Source: JABGQS01 sp963674545
GTDB taxonomy: Bacteria; Bacillota; Clostridia; Christensenellales; SZUA-584
DNA length: 64,000 bases
Direction: 5' to 3'
NCBI GenBank assembly: GCA_963674545.2
Contig: CAXXFB010000001.1
Span: forward strand, 1,116,001 to 1,180,000
The translations under genes and the position numbers were made by a program. Shown piece after piece: positions 9,272 to 17,820 of the stretch (position 1 is its first letter; each line of letters begins with the position of its first letter). Under the pieces are notes generated by a model. That model had not been told where the DNA came from and ran no database searches. It saw only the letters and a program-made list of their open reading frames with translations.

Positions 9272-9299
9272 GGAGGTTCAAATCCTCTCACCCAGACCA
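9272..9299 (+). other. Orphan tRNA 3' end (T-arm, acceptor strand and CCA)
   Basis: 28 bases form a T-arm (GGAGG TTCAAAT CCTCT), an acceptor 3' strand and an encoded CCA, but no D-arm or matching 5' acceptor strand exists upstream. It differs from the 3' end of the intact tRNA-Pro at 57962-58038 by only a few bases, including a compensating pair in the T-stem. This is the expected remnant of site-specific integration into, or deletion at, a tRNA gene. Confidence 0.65.
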
Positions 9300-9308
9300 A
9301 ACAAAAAT

Positions 9309-9351
9309 AATCCGAACCTTTTCCTCTTTGAGGAAGGGTTCGGATTTGTTG
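9309..9351 (+). terminator. Strong rho-independent terminator
   Basis: A long stem AATCCGAACC..TTCCTC / GAGGAA.GGTTCGGATT with a 3-nt loop is followed by TTGTT. It lies 10 bp after the orphan tRNA CCA end and was presumably the terminator of the lost tRNA gene. Confidence 0.75.
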
Positions 9352-9502
9352 TTTATTTCAGACTATCCAAATCATTATAATCTTGCATAGTTAATTTCTA
9401 GCGTAATATTTGAATTTTCCGGTATTTTCTAGATATAATTAAGTATACTTACATTAAATAATAAATAGTTTTATTGAAATCATAATTAGGGAATGTGTGT
9501 AA

Positions 9503-10768
9503 TTACATCAGCTGTCCCCTAATCTCTTTTGCCTTTACCAGCCTTTTCATCGCAACTACATATGCTGATTCACGTAATGTTAATTCCTTTTGATTTGATA
9601 TATCCCATACAGAATTAAAAGCACGTATCATTATTTTTTCCTGCGCTCTGTTGATTTCTTCGATATCCCACATCAACGATTGAATATTCTGGACCCATTC
9701 AAAATATGAAACCACAACACCTCCCGCATTTGCGAGTATATCCGGAACAACCGTTACACCTTTCCTTTGCAGTATTTCATCTGCTTCAATAGTTGTAGGG
9801 CCGTTTGCTCCTTCAACTATAACGGTTGCTCTAATTTCACCGGCTATCTCAGATGTTATTTGATTCTCTGTTGCTGCCGGTATAAGAATGTCTGAATCGA
9901 TGGTCAAAAGTTCTTCGTTCGTAATATGCGTAATACCTTTTTCATCATAATCCTTAAATAGTCTGGCTTTGCCGCCGTTAATCGTATATTCAGCTATCTT
10001 TTCTACATCTAGACCTTTCTCACAATATAAACCACCTGAAACATCACTTATAGCTACAATCTTCGCCCCTTCATTTGCAAGGGAAGCCGCTGCAGTTGCG
10101 CCAACTTTGCCGAATCCCTGAATAGCTACCTTTGCACCCAAAAGTGGTTTGCCTAATCTATGCATTATTTCTCTGGTCATATACATAACGCCACGTCCGG
10201 TAGCTCCATTCCTCCCCAGCGAACCTCCAATATCAATCGGCTTACCTGTTACTACGCCCGGCACTGAATACCCTGCGAACATACTGTATGTATCCATTAT
10301 CCAACCCATTACTTTTGCATTGGTGTTTACATCAGGTGCCGGTATATCCTTCTCTGGTCCGATAAGCGGCAATATTGCTGCGGTATAGCCCCTCGTAAGC
10401 TTTTCGATCTCCCTGTCCGACAGCTTCGCAGGGTCTACTTCAATCCCGCCTTTTCCACCGCCGTAAGGTATGTTTACCACTGCACATTTAAATGTCATCC
10501 AGGCAGCCAGTGCTTTTACCTCTTCGATTTCTACATCCTGATGATACCTGATACCTCCCTTGCAAGGCCCTCTTAAGCTGGAATGCTGTACCCTGTAGCC
10601 TTTAAACACCCTTATTGCGCCATCGTCCATTTTTATGGGTATTGATACAGTAAGCTCTCTTTCCGGGTATTTCAGCGCAATATATTCATTTTCTTTTAAC
10701 CCCATCTGCACTGCCGTTTTTTCCATCGTTTTCAAAACCTGCTCATACGGCTCATATTTTCTTTTCAT
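9503..10768 (-). CDS. gdhA: Glutamate dehydrogenase (Glu/Leu/Phe/Val dehydrogenase family)
   Basis: Reversible oxidative deamination of glutamate to 2-oxoglutarate and ammonia in the cytoplasm. 421 aa from the ATG at 10768, which has GGAGGG 4 bases upstream. Dimerisation/substrate motif GPCKGGIRYH, catalytic Lys region IPYGGGKGG, and Rossmann nucleotide site IQGFGKVGATAA. The length matches hexameric small-subunit GDHs. It is a single-gene unit, with no obvious terminator seen between its stop and 9360. Next to the sugar-amine locus it could regenerate the amino acceptor 2-oxoglutarate or remove glutamate made by the aminotransferase at 17821-19173, though this link is inference. Confidence 0.95.
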   Translation of the reverse strand: MKRKYEPYEQVLKTMEKTAVQMGLKENEYIALKYPERELTVSIPIKMDDGAIRVFKGYRVQHSSLRGPCKGGIRYHQDVEIEEVKALAAWMTFKCAVVNIPYGGGKGGIEVDPAKLSDREIEKLTRGYTAAILPLIGPEKDIPAPDVNTNAKVMGWIMDTYSMFAGYSVPGVVTGKPIDIGGSLGRNGATGRGVMYMTREIMHRLGKPLLGAKVAIQGFGKVGATAAASLANEGAKIVAISDVSGGLYCEKGLDVEKIAEYTINGGKARLFKDYDEKGITHITNEELLTIDSDILIPAATENQITSEIAGEIRATVIVEGANGPTTIEADEILQRKGVTVVPDILANAGGVVVSYFEWVQNIQSLMWDIEEINRAQEKIMIRAFNSVWDISNQKELTLRESAYVVAMKRLVKAKEIRGQLM

Positions 10769-10852
10769 TTTCCCTCCATTTAAACTCTTCAAATTGATTA
10801 TCAAAACTAAGCAACCTGTTTTTTAAACTATAAACCATTTATAGATTATTCT

Positions 10853-11173
10853 CTAAAATACAAATTTGCTTAGTTGTTCATTCAAATCAAAAATTTTATC
10901 TGCAAATATTGGAGATTCTTCAAATAAAGGAATCACAATCTTATCCCACTGCTTACAAGATTGTTTGCTTCTGAGAAACTTATTACATTCATCATAGCTT
11001 TTATTCGTCTCAAAATATACTATAGATAAATTTTTATATATCCAAGCAGATTCGTTTAAAAATCCACAGCTTCTTACATCTTCCAGCAATTTTTTTCCGG
11101 CATTTTTATGAATTTCAATATACTTGTCTAATTCTTCAGGTTTTATTATTATTACCAACAGATATTTATTCAT
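10853..11173 (-). CDS. rhaM: L-rhamnose mutarotase family protein
   Basis: 106 aa, the size of RhaM/DUF718 ferredoxin-like-fold sugar mutarotases that interconvert alpha and beta anomers of 6-deoxy sugars. Family-like features are the N-terminal strand with PEELDKYIEIHKNAG, the central SIVYFET and the C-terminal KQWDKIVIPLFEE. The usual catalytic His is not clearly placed, so activity is uncertain. It is the last gene of the CUT2 importer/dehydrogenase operon, 2 bp after the dehydrogenase stop. The context supports a rhamnose-like sugar substrate. Confidence 0.75.
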   Translation of the reverse strand: MNKYLLVIIIKPEELDKYIEIHKNAGKKLLEDVRSCGFLNESAWIYKNLSIVYFETNKSYDECNKFLRSKQSCKQWDKIVIPLFEESPIFADKIFDLNEQLSKFVF

Positions 11174-11175
11174 AG

Positions 11176-11943
11176 TTATTTATAATACGTCCTTCCGCCA
11201 TCTACTAATAAGTTATGCCCACAAATATAATCAGCTTTATTTGACGCTAAGAAAACAACAGCATTCGCAATATCAATAGGTTTTCCAACTCGCCCAACAG
11301 GGATATTTTTACCGTACTCATCAATCTGAGCATCTGATGGATATCTTTCACGAAGCAAATCAGTATCAATAACTGCTGGAGATACGATATTTACATTTAT
11401 TCCTAAGCTTAGATGCTCTTTTAACAATTGTTTTGCAAGACCTACCAAAGCTGACTTTGATGCTGGATACGCCACCGTCCCTCCTCCTGCATTGATAGTA
11501 GCATTTGTACCAATAAAAATAATTTTACCTCCACCATTTTTCAGCATTATTGGGATTGTGATTTTAGCAGAAAAAAAAGCTCCATCAACATTAACAGCAA
11601 ACGCTTCTCTCCATGATTCATACGATATAGTCTCAAAGTTACTAGCAGAAAGAAGAGCTGCGTTATAGACCAAAACATCAATCGAAGTAAACTCACTGTA
11701 AACATCTTCTATCATATCTTTAACTTGATTAAAATTGCTTACGTCCATTTGATAAGCCTTCGCTTTTACATTATGACTAAACAATTCCTTAATCAATTCT
11801 TGCGATATTGCAGCTTCCTTTCTATAGCTGAATGCAACGTTTGCTCCAGTGGCCGCAAGTTGTCTACAACACTCCGCACCAATCCCACGAGAGCCACCCA
11901 TTACCACACATGTCTTTCCTTCTAAGCTAATTTCAAATGACAC
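11176..11943 (-). CDS. Short-chain dehydrogenase/reductase (SDR), sugar or acyl type
   Basis: NAD(P)-dependent oxidoreductase, 255 aa, cytoplasmic. The cofactor glycine motif is GGSRGIG near 14-20, NAA-like structural motif YNAAL near 93, active-site YPASK near 156-160, and the C-terminal GHNLLVDGG is typical of classical SDRs. It begins with GTG at 11943, preceded by GGAG with 6 bases between. The position between a sugar permease and a RhaM-like mutarotase suggests sugar dehydrogenation at C1 (as in L-rhamnose or L-fucose 1-dehydrogenase) or reduction of a keto intermediate. General SDR similarity cannot decide this. Confidence 0.88.
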   Translation of the reverse strand: MSFEISLEGKTCVVMGGSRGIGAECCRQLAATGANVAFSYRKEAAISQELIKELFSHNVKAKAYQMDVSNFNQVKDMIEDVYSEFTSIDVLVYNAALLSASNFETISYESWREAFAVNVDGAFFSAKITIPIMLKNGGGKIIFIGTNATINAGGGTVAYPASKSALVGLAKQLLKEHLSLGINVNIVSPAVIDTDLLRERYPSDAQIDEYGKNIPVGRVGKPIDIANAVVFLASNKADYICGHNLLVDGGRTYYK

Positions 11944-11996
11944 TTTTTTCTCCTTATATAACTTTCAATTTCGCTCACTAAAACTAAATTAAATTT

Positions 11997-12999
11997 AACA
12001 CTTCTTTTTATAAGTACCATTTCTCAAGAGATCGATGAACACTGCAAGTATAAGTACAATACCGTTGATCGCCATCTGATAGAAAGACGGCACGTTAACT
12101 AGCGTCATTCCGTTTGTAATAGTAGCAAGTACTAGTATACCAAGTATTGTTCCTGATATTTTCCCCTTGCCCCCTGCTAGGCTGATGCCACCGAGTATAA
12201 CAGCAGCTATAACTGTCAATTCTCCACCTTGCCCTGCGCTCGGTATTGCTGCTCCAATAAGCGAGGAATACATTATACCCGCAATAGCTGCGGATATGCC
12301 GCTATATACAAAAGCACCAAACCTCACAGCGTTGATGTTTATTCCGCTAAGATAACTAGCCTGAGGATTACCGCCAACAGCATATACTTTTCGTCCGAAC
12401 GAAGTGTACTTAAGCACATAAAACGTTATTGCAAATATAGCTGCCATTATAATTACTGAGAGCGGAATCACGTCGAACAAATACAGTCTCCCAATCGCTT
12501 TGTATGAATCGTTAGTTATCATCACGGTCTCTCCGTTATACATCAAGTAACATATGCTCCTAAAAATCTGCATTGTACCAATCGTCGTCACAATTGCGCG
12601 TATCTTTACTATAGAAACCAAAAAACCGTTAACCGATCCCGCAACAGCACCAACCAAAATCGCAATTATTATTACTATAGGCACGCTTACATTTGCTTGG
12701 AGAAGTGTAGCAGCGACCATAGCAGTAACTGCAGCAATTGAATACTGCGAGATATCCATACCTCCCAATATCATAGCCACTGTAAGCCCTGCCGCCATAA
12801 TCGCCATTATGGATGAGTTCACAAGTATATTTGATATGTTTTTAAATGTTAGAAATATATGATCTTTGGTTATTAATGTCCAAATCAAGCTAATAATTAA
12901 TAAAGCAATTACCAAGCTAAAAGACGAGCCTCTGGTTTTTAGATAGTTAGATGTTTTTGACAAAATGCTTTTATAAGTCTTTCTATCGTTTTTATTCAT
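11997..12999 (-). CDS. Sugar ABC transporter permease, RbsC/CUT2 type
   Basis: Integral membrane permease of a CUT2 monosaccharide importer, about 334 aa from the ATG at 12999 (GGGGG 8 bases upstream; an in-frame TTG at 13014 is less likely). The stop codon lies at about 11995-11999. Around eight to ten hydrophobic segments and the family motifs AAGLTVAMILGGMDIS and VIAAVILGGISLAGGKGK are visible. The ATG follows the ATPase stop by one base, so the two are coupled. It works with the ATPase at 13001-14491 and the binding protein at 14549-15612. Confidence 0.92.
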
Positions 13000-13000
13000 T

Positions 13001-14491
13001 TTATATACCCCCAATTGCCAGTTTCATAATATTTTCGCTTCCAATCTCATCTCTGCTCAGTTCTCCTGCTATCCTACCTTCACATACTACAGCTACTCTG
13101 TCAGATATGCTTATAATCTCTGGAAGCTCAGATGAAATCATAATAACCGCTAACCCTTGTTCACACAATTCTTCCATCAGCTTATAAATTTCAACTTTTG
13201 CTCCAACATCTATTCCTCTCGTAGGCTCATTCAATATAAGTATTTTAGGCTTTGTCTCCAGCGCCTTAGCAATAACAACTTTCTGTTGATTGCCTCCTGA
13301 AAGAGAGCCAACTTCAGTCTTTCTATTAGGAACCTTGATCCGGAGTTTATTTATCCACTGGTCAGCTAATTTGCCTTCCTTTCTCAAGTTTAACTTGAGT
13401 GTTCCAATTCTTTTATCGATATTTGCCAAAATGATATTTTCTTGAACACTATGGTCTAAAATTAAACCATCCTTCTTTCGTTCATTTGGTAAATAAGCAA
13501 TACCATAACCCATTGCTTTTTTTGGGGAATCTATTTTGACCGTTTTACCGTCAATCTTTACTTTTCCTGAAGTTACTTTACGAACCCCAAATATAGCTTC
13601 AACAATATTTGTTCTTCCAGAACCCATCAAACCAAATATGCCTAGGAGCTCTCCACTATGAACCTTAAAACTAACATCGCTGAAAACATCGTTTGAAAGA
13701 CCCTCCACTTCCAGCAGAACCTTTCCTCTTCCAACATAATTCTTGGGATACATATCATTAATATTCCTACCTACCATATCGGCAACGACCTGTTCTCTGG
13801 AAGTTTCATTGCGCTTGTTGACGCTGATACGTTTTCCATCCCTCATTACCTGAATCCTGTCCGATATAGTAAAGACTTCATCCATTTTATGGGATATATA
13901 GATAATCGACTTACCGCTTATTATAATATTACGGATAAGTTCGAATAGATTTTCAATTTCTTTTTCATTAAGTGCAGCTGTAGGCTCATCCATAACTAAT
14001 ATCTTAAAATCATCTGATATAGCTTTAGCTATTTCTACTAACTGTTTCTGTGCTACAGACAATGTTTTTGCTTCATCGAATGGATCTACATTTAAATTTA
14101 CTTTACTTAGAACTTCTATGCAATTCCTTTTTAATTTTTTGTAGTCAACTCTTCCATACTTTGTCATTGGCCAATTACCTAAAAAAACATTTTCAGCAAT
14201 GCTCATTTCGTCAAGGTAGCTAAGCTCCTGGTTGATAATTCTAATACCACTCTGCATTGCTTCTTTCGGGTTAGAACAGTTCATAAGTTCCCCGTCAAGC
14301 AGTATTTGCCCGCTGTCAGCTTGTATAGCCCCGGATAAAATTCTTACAAGAGTGGACTTGCCGGCGCCATTCTCTCCGACTATTGTCAAAATTTCTTTAT
14401 TTTTTACTTCTAATGCAACATCATCTAAAGCTTGAACGCCTGGAAATGCTTTGCTTATGTGCTGCATATTCAATAAATAGTTTTCTGGCAT
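13001..14491 (-). CDS. Sugar ABC transporter ATP-binding protein, RbsA/CUT2 type (two ATPase domains)
   Basis: 496 aa fused double ATPase of a CUT2 sugar importer. The first domain has Walker A GENGAGKST near 36-44, the degenerate signature LSVAQKQLVEIAKA and Walker B LVMDEPTAAL. The second has the altered Walker A GLMGSGRTN that is normal for RbsA proteins, signature LSGGNQQKVVIAKAL, and LILNEPTRGID. The start at 14491 has AGGAG 7 bases upstream. It is the second gene of the importer operon. Confidence 0.95.
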   Translation of the reverse strand: MPENYLLNMQHISKAFPGVQALDDVALEVKNKEILTIVGENGAGKSTLVRILSGAIQADSGQILLDGELMNCSNPKEAMQSGIRIINQELSYLDEMSIAENVFLGNWPMTKYGRVDYKKLKRNCIEVLSKVNLNVDPFDEAKTLSVAQKQLVEIAKAISDDFKILVMDEPTAALNEKEIENLFELIRNIIISGKSIIYISHKMDEVFTISDRIQVMRDGKRISVNKRNETSREQVVADMVGRNINDMYPKNYVGRGKVLLEVEGLSNDVFSDVSFKVHSGELLGIFGLMGSGRTNIVEAIFGVRKVTSGKVKIDGKTVKIDSPKKAMGYGIAYLPNERKKDGLILDHSVQENIILANIDKRIGTLKLNLRKEGKLADQWINKLRIKVPNRKTEVGSLSGGNQQKVVIAKALETKPKILILNEPTRGIDVGAKVEIYKLMEELCEQGLAVIMISSELPEIISISDRVAVVCEGRIAGELSRDEIGSENIMKLAIGGI

Positions 14492-14548
14492 AAGACGTCT
14501 CCTTACATTTAGATCTGCAGCCTTAAAAGGCTGCAGATCTTTTGTCAG

Positions 14549-15583
14549 TTATTCCGCAGGATAAAAATCGTTAATATTATCTGCTGTCACGAAAGCCAGC
14601 TTCACAAAAGACTCTTGCGGAACCTCTTCACCAGCCATCAGTTTCATTATTATATCAAAAACTGTATCAGCGTATTTCTCAAACTGATAGTCTACTGAAC
14701 CAACCCATACAGGGTCATTTTCATGCAGCGCCAATCTTGCAGGAGCTTCACATCCATGAGTAACTATTAGGCAATCGTCTTCTCTGTTCTGATTTATAAT
14801 CGCAGCCTGGAATCCCAATCCGTTCTGGTCGTTACCACCTATAAAGAGCACCTTTGTTGCATCAGGATGTGCAGTCAGGAAGTCTGTAGTCTGCTGTGTT
14901 GCAAGTTGTGTTGTATCGCCAGAACCAGTCTCTATCTCTATAACCTTCTCCGCAGGCAGATCTATTCCTGCCGCCCTAATGGCATCAGCAGCACCTCTTG
15001 TCCTTTTGTTAATTTCCTCTCCTAATGCGTTCCCTACTGAAATAACGAGATATTCAATTTCGCCACCAAATTTCTCATTTATAAACTCCACTGCGCCTTC
15101 TCCGGAGAATTCACCAGCCAGCTGGTTGCTTACTCCAGCATAATATGTACCTTCTCCATAGTTCATGTCGATAGATATCAACGGTATTCCTGCTGCATCG
15201 CACTTTTCCTTTAAAGCTGCTCCGCCACCCATATTGAAATTGAAGTCAACAAGTACATCTACACCTTGTAAAATCATATTGTCTGCGTTACTAATCATTT
15301 GGGCTGCATCCGTTTTTGCCGTTGCATACAGCATCTCGATTCCCAGTTCGTCAGCCTTTTTCTGCATTCCTTCATGGACTAAACGTGTTGCATCAATGTC
15401 ATCCGAATAGTTTATGAACCCGACCAAAATCGGTTCCGCCTGTTCAGCCTCATCATTTTCTAACGTGTCGGTAGATGAATTATCTGTGTCATCTTCTGTC
15501 ATAGATGAATCGTCATTATTAGCTTCTTCGACCGGTGTAGTTGTTTTGCAACCAGCCAATAAAATACTCATCACCATTAGCAC
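14549..15583 (-). CDS. Sugar ABC transporter substrate-binding lipoprotein, RbsB/CUT2 type (start frameshifted)
   Basis: Periplasmic-binding-protein-like domain (Peripla_BP_4), 344 aa as readable, with lipobox LLAGC right at the N-terminus and an acidic Asn/Asp/Ser linker after it. The first in-frame ATG at 15583 gives a signal peptide far too short. A good ribosome site and ATG (15612-15610) followed by seven A lie just upstream. One more A would restore a normal lipoprotein leader ending FVYAIVLMVMSILLAGC. So either one base is missing from the A-run at 15603-15609 or translation slips there. Sugar-contact style motifs VGFINYSDD and DFNFNMGGG are present. First gene of the importer operon. 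Confidence 0.88.
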   Translation of the reverse strand: MLMVMSILLAGCKTTTPVEEANNDDSSMTEDDTDNSSTDTLENDEAEQAEPILVGFINYSDDIDATRLVHEGMQKKADELGIEMLYATAKTDAAQMISNADNMILQGVDVLVDFNFNMGGGAALKEKCDAAGIPLISIDMNYGEGTYYAGVSNQLAGEFSGEGAVEFINEKFGGEIEYLVISVGNALGEEINKRTRGAADAIRAAGIDLPAEKVIEIETGSGDTTQLATQQTTDFLTAHPDATKVLFIGGNDQNGLGFQAAIINQNREDDCLIVTHGCEAPARLALHENDPVWVGSVDYQFEKYADTVFDIIMKLMAGEEVPQESFVKLAFVTADNINDFYPAE

Positions 15584-15684
15584 AATAGCATAAACAAAAT
15601 TATTTTTTTCATTGGTATTCTCCTTTTTATTTTTATAGTAAGTTTATTTTAACAAAATACAAAATTTAAGTCAATATTTTTTTT

Positions 15685-15713
15685 GTTTTTATTTTTGTAT
15701 TTTTGTTTTATTC
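15685..15713. promoter_or_regulatory. T-rich direct repeats, putative DeoR-family operator
   Basis: Contains TTTTATTTTTGT (15687-15698) and an adjacent ATTTTTGT copy, in the divergent region between the importer operon (minus) and the DeoR gene (plus). The same 12-mer occurs at 16760-16771 and 19243-19254, and a TTTTATTTTTGC variant at 19263-19274. The region is AT-rich, so chance recurrence is possible. Confidence 0.4.
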
Positions 15714-15858
15714 TTTTATTTTGCTTTTATTAAATAATAAATTTGTTATTTATTATGTTGATTACAGAATTTCTTATAAAAATCAAAAATTTTTGTTTGC
15801 TTTTTTTGGCTTATTAGTTATAATGTTATTAAAGAAATAAATTTAAAGAGGTTTTGAT

Positions 15859-16620
15859 TTGGTTAATGACAACAGAAGAAATCAAATAGTAGACATTGTA
15901 AGGAAAAAAAATAGCGTATCTTGTATTGAGTTAAGTAAAATCTTAAATGTAACTCCAGAAACAATACGGCGTGATTTAACTTACCTTGATGAAAAGGGGC
16001 TTCTCAAAAGAACACACGGCGGCGCCGTTGCGTCACCAGAAGAAATAAGTAACAGTGAATCCCGTATTCTAGAGAATTTTGACATGAAAAAAGCTATTGC
16101 AAAAAAGGCCGCAGCATTTATTGAAGAGAAGGACGTTCTGTTTTTTGATGCTGGCACGACTACATTTCTTTTATGCGAGAACATACCTGATGATAAAGAA
16201 CTATTTGTAATAACCAATTCAAAGAAATGCATAGATAAGCTTATCGAAAAAGAAAAGATTAATATTATAAGCAGCGGCGGGCTCCTGCGAAGAAAAACTA
16301 TGGCATTCGTTGGTTCTTCAGCAGAGCAAACGATACATTCTCATGCTTTAAAAAAAGCTTTCATATCCGCTCTCGCAGTCTCAACTGAGTTTGGCATTCT
16401 AGATTCTCATTATGACGAAGCAGGTATAAATAAAATAGCTATCAGCAAGGCAGTTGAAACCTATTTGCTTGTAGATTCGTCTAAGTTCAATAAAATTGCT
16501 TACATAAATGTAGCCCCACTCGATAGTGTTACAGCTATTATAACTGACAATAAATTGGATGACTCTATAAAGGAGGAACTTAGGCAATTAAATATAAACG
16601 TAATTATTGCAGACGAGTAA
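15859..16620 (+). CDS. DeoR-family transcriptional regulator of sugar metabolism
   Basis: 253 aa repressor. An N-terminal DeoR helix-turn-helix (about 4-58) carries the family signature VTPETIRRDL and RTHGGAV, followed by the DeoRC sugar-phosphate-sensing domain with DAGTTTFLL near 94-102. It starts with TTG at 15859, seven bases after AGAGG. No ATG fits as well. It is transcribed away from the importer operon and lies beside the isomerase/aminotransferase genes. By family behaviour it should be released from DNA by a phosphorylated sugar made by the kinase at 19352-20830. Three T-rich repeat sites in the locus may be its operators. Confidence 0.92.
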   Translation: MVNDNRRNQIVDIVRKKNSVSCIELSKILNVTPETIRRDLTYLDEKGLLKRTHGGAVASPEEISNSESRILENFDMKKAIAKKAAAFIEEKDVLFFDAGTTTFLLCENIPDDKELFVITNSKKCIDKLIEKEKINIISSGGLLRRKTMAFVGSSAEQTIHSHALKKAFISALAVSTEFGILDSHYDEAGINKIAISKAVETYLLVDSSKFNKIAYINVAPLDSVTAIITDNKLDDSIKEELRQLNINVIIADE

Positions 16621-16776
16621 TATTGCATTGATTTCTATTTTGTTAATTTCAGTATAGAATATTTTGCTAGTAACTTATAATAACTTTTAAATATGATTTC
16701 GTACTTTGAACCTATCGGCACAATTGTAAATAACCAATTATTAGGATTTTTGTCTTTATTTTTATTTTTGTACGCA

Positions 16777-16814
16777 ATAAACTCCCGTCACATTTAAATG
16801 TGACGGGAGTTTAT
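16777..16814. terminator. 38-bp perfect palindrome, bidirectional terminator
   Basis: Both 19-bp halves match perfectly: the left half begins ATAAACTCCCGTCACATTT and the right half is its exact reverse complement. It lies between the convergent DeoR gene (ends 16620) and isomerase gene (ends 16821), with A/T flanks on both sides, so it can end transcription from either direction. Confidence 0.8.
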
Positions 16815-16820
16815 AACAAA

Positions 16821-17798
16821 TTATGACTCAAGCATAGCCTCTCTCAATAAACGCAATGCCTCCTTTGGCTCGTCTTTATTAATAACTTCACTCAATACAT
16901 CCATGCCGATTTTTTGAATCAGCTTTTCAAAGCCTTTTACCCAAAGTATACTTTCAGTCATTGCGTCTAGCGCATTATTCTTGAAGGGATACTGATCCAG
17001 TCCACACCAGCCCTCCCAGTCATATTTATGTAGCCAGTAGACCACCTCAATAAACTCAATTGTATTCACCGTGCCTACGATGACATCGTCATCCCACAAC
17101 CGATAGTTATCGCCCCAGTGCATATTATAAAGGACTCCCTTTTCGAGCGCACGTGCCGTAGAATAGGCTATCCGCTCCCCGGCGTTTATCGCATGCCCCA
17201 GATCAAGTGTCATTCCTACATTATCTTTGCCAATATCATTTATAAGGCACATTGTATCTCCAAAATTGCCTACAAACTCGTGTATTCTAGGTTCTCTAAT
17301 CTTATACTCTATTGCCACTTTAGTATTTTTATCATAGTCTGCAATTTGCGAAACTCCATCTACCAACCAATCCCAAATTTTAGAGTAGTCCGCCTGGAAT
17401 GCATAGTCAACTCCGTCATGCCCAAACCATACCGAAACGATATCCATACCCATGAGCTTGGCTATTTCCACACACTCCTGTCCACGCTCAATAGCCTTTT
17501 TCCTGATATCCGCTGATTTATTGGTTAAGCTACCCCAGCCCCACTGCTTTTCCCAGTAGTTTACCACTAGTGTTGCTGGTTCTTTTCCAACATTTCTTAC
17601 TCTTTCGGCAACTTCCTTAGCGTTTTTTATTGTTACCTGCCCTGGTCCCCAAAAGCCTATTCCATCGGCGACCTGCATTCCCGCAATAGTATCAAAAGCC
17701 TGTCCATCATTTATCGGGTCTTTATATCCCGCAGAATGGAACCGGTCGCCGAGCGGGTGCAATAGCCCCGGGTTAACCTCGAACTTTAATTTTGCCAT
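16821..17798 (-). CDS. TIM-barrel sugar isomerase/epimerase (xylose-isomerase-like)
   Basis: 325 aa, AP-endonuclease-2/xylose-isomerase-like barrel. The expected metal ligands can be picked out: Glu in VAIEYK, Asp in LDLGHA, His in MHWGDN and Asp in GLDQYP. The N-terminal motif GLLHPLGDRFHSAGY resembles sugar isomerases that act on 6-deoxyaldoses. It probably converts an aldose to a ketose before the rhamnulokinase-type kinase at 19352-20830. It is the second gene of a two-gene operon, 22 bp after the aminotransferase stop, with GGAGG 9 bases before its ATG. The exact substrate cannot be read from sequence. Confidence 0.82.
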   Translation of the reverse strand: MAKLKFEVNPGLLHPLGDRFHSAGYKDPINDGQAFDTIAGMQVADGIGFWGPGQVTIKNAKEVAERVRNVGKEPATLVVNYWEKQWGWGSLTNKSADIRKKAIERGQECVEIAKLMGMDIVSVWFGHDGVDYAFQADYSKIWDWLVDGVSQIADYDKNTKVAIEYKIREPRIHEFVGNFGDTMCLINDIGKDNVGMTLDLGHAINAGERIAYSTARALEKGVLYNMHWGDNYRLWDDDVIVGTVNTIEFIEVVYWLHKYDWEGWCGLDQYPFKNNALDAMTESILWVKGFEKLIQKIGMDVLSEVINKDEPKEALRLLREAMLES

Positions 17799-17820
17799 AT
17801 TCTGTTTTCCTCCTAAAACA

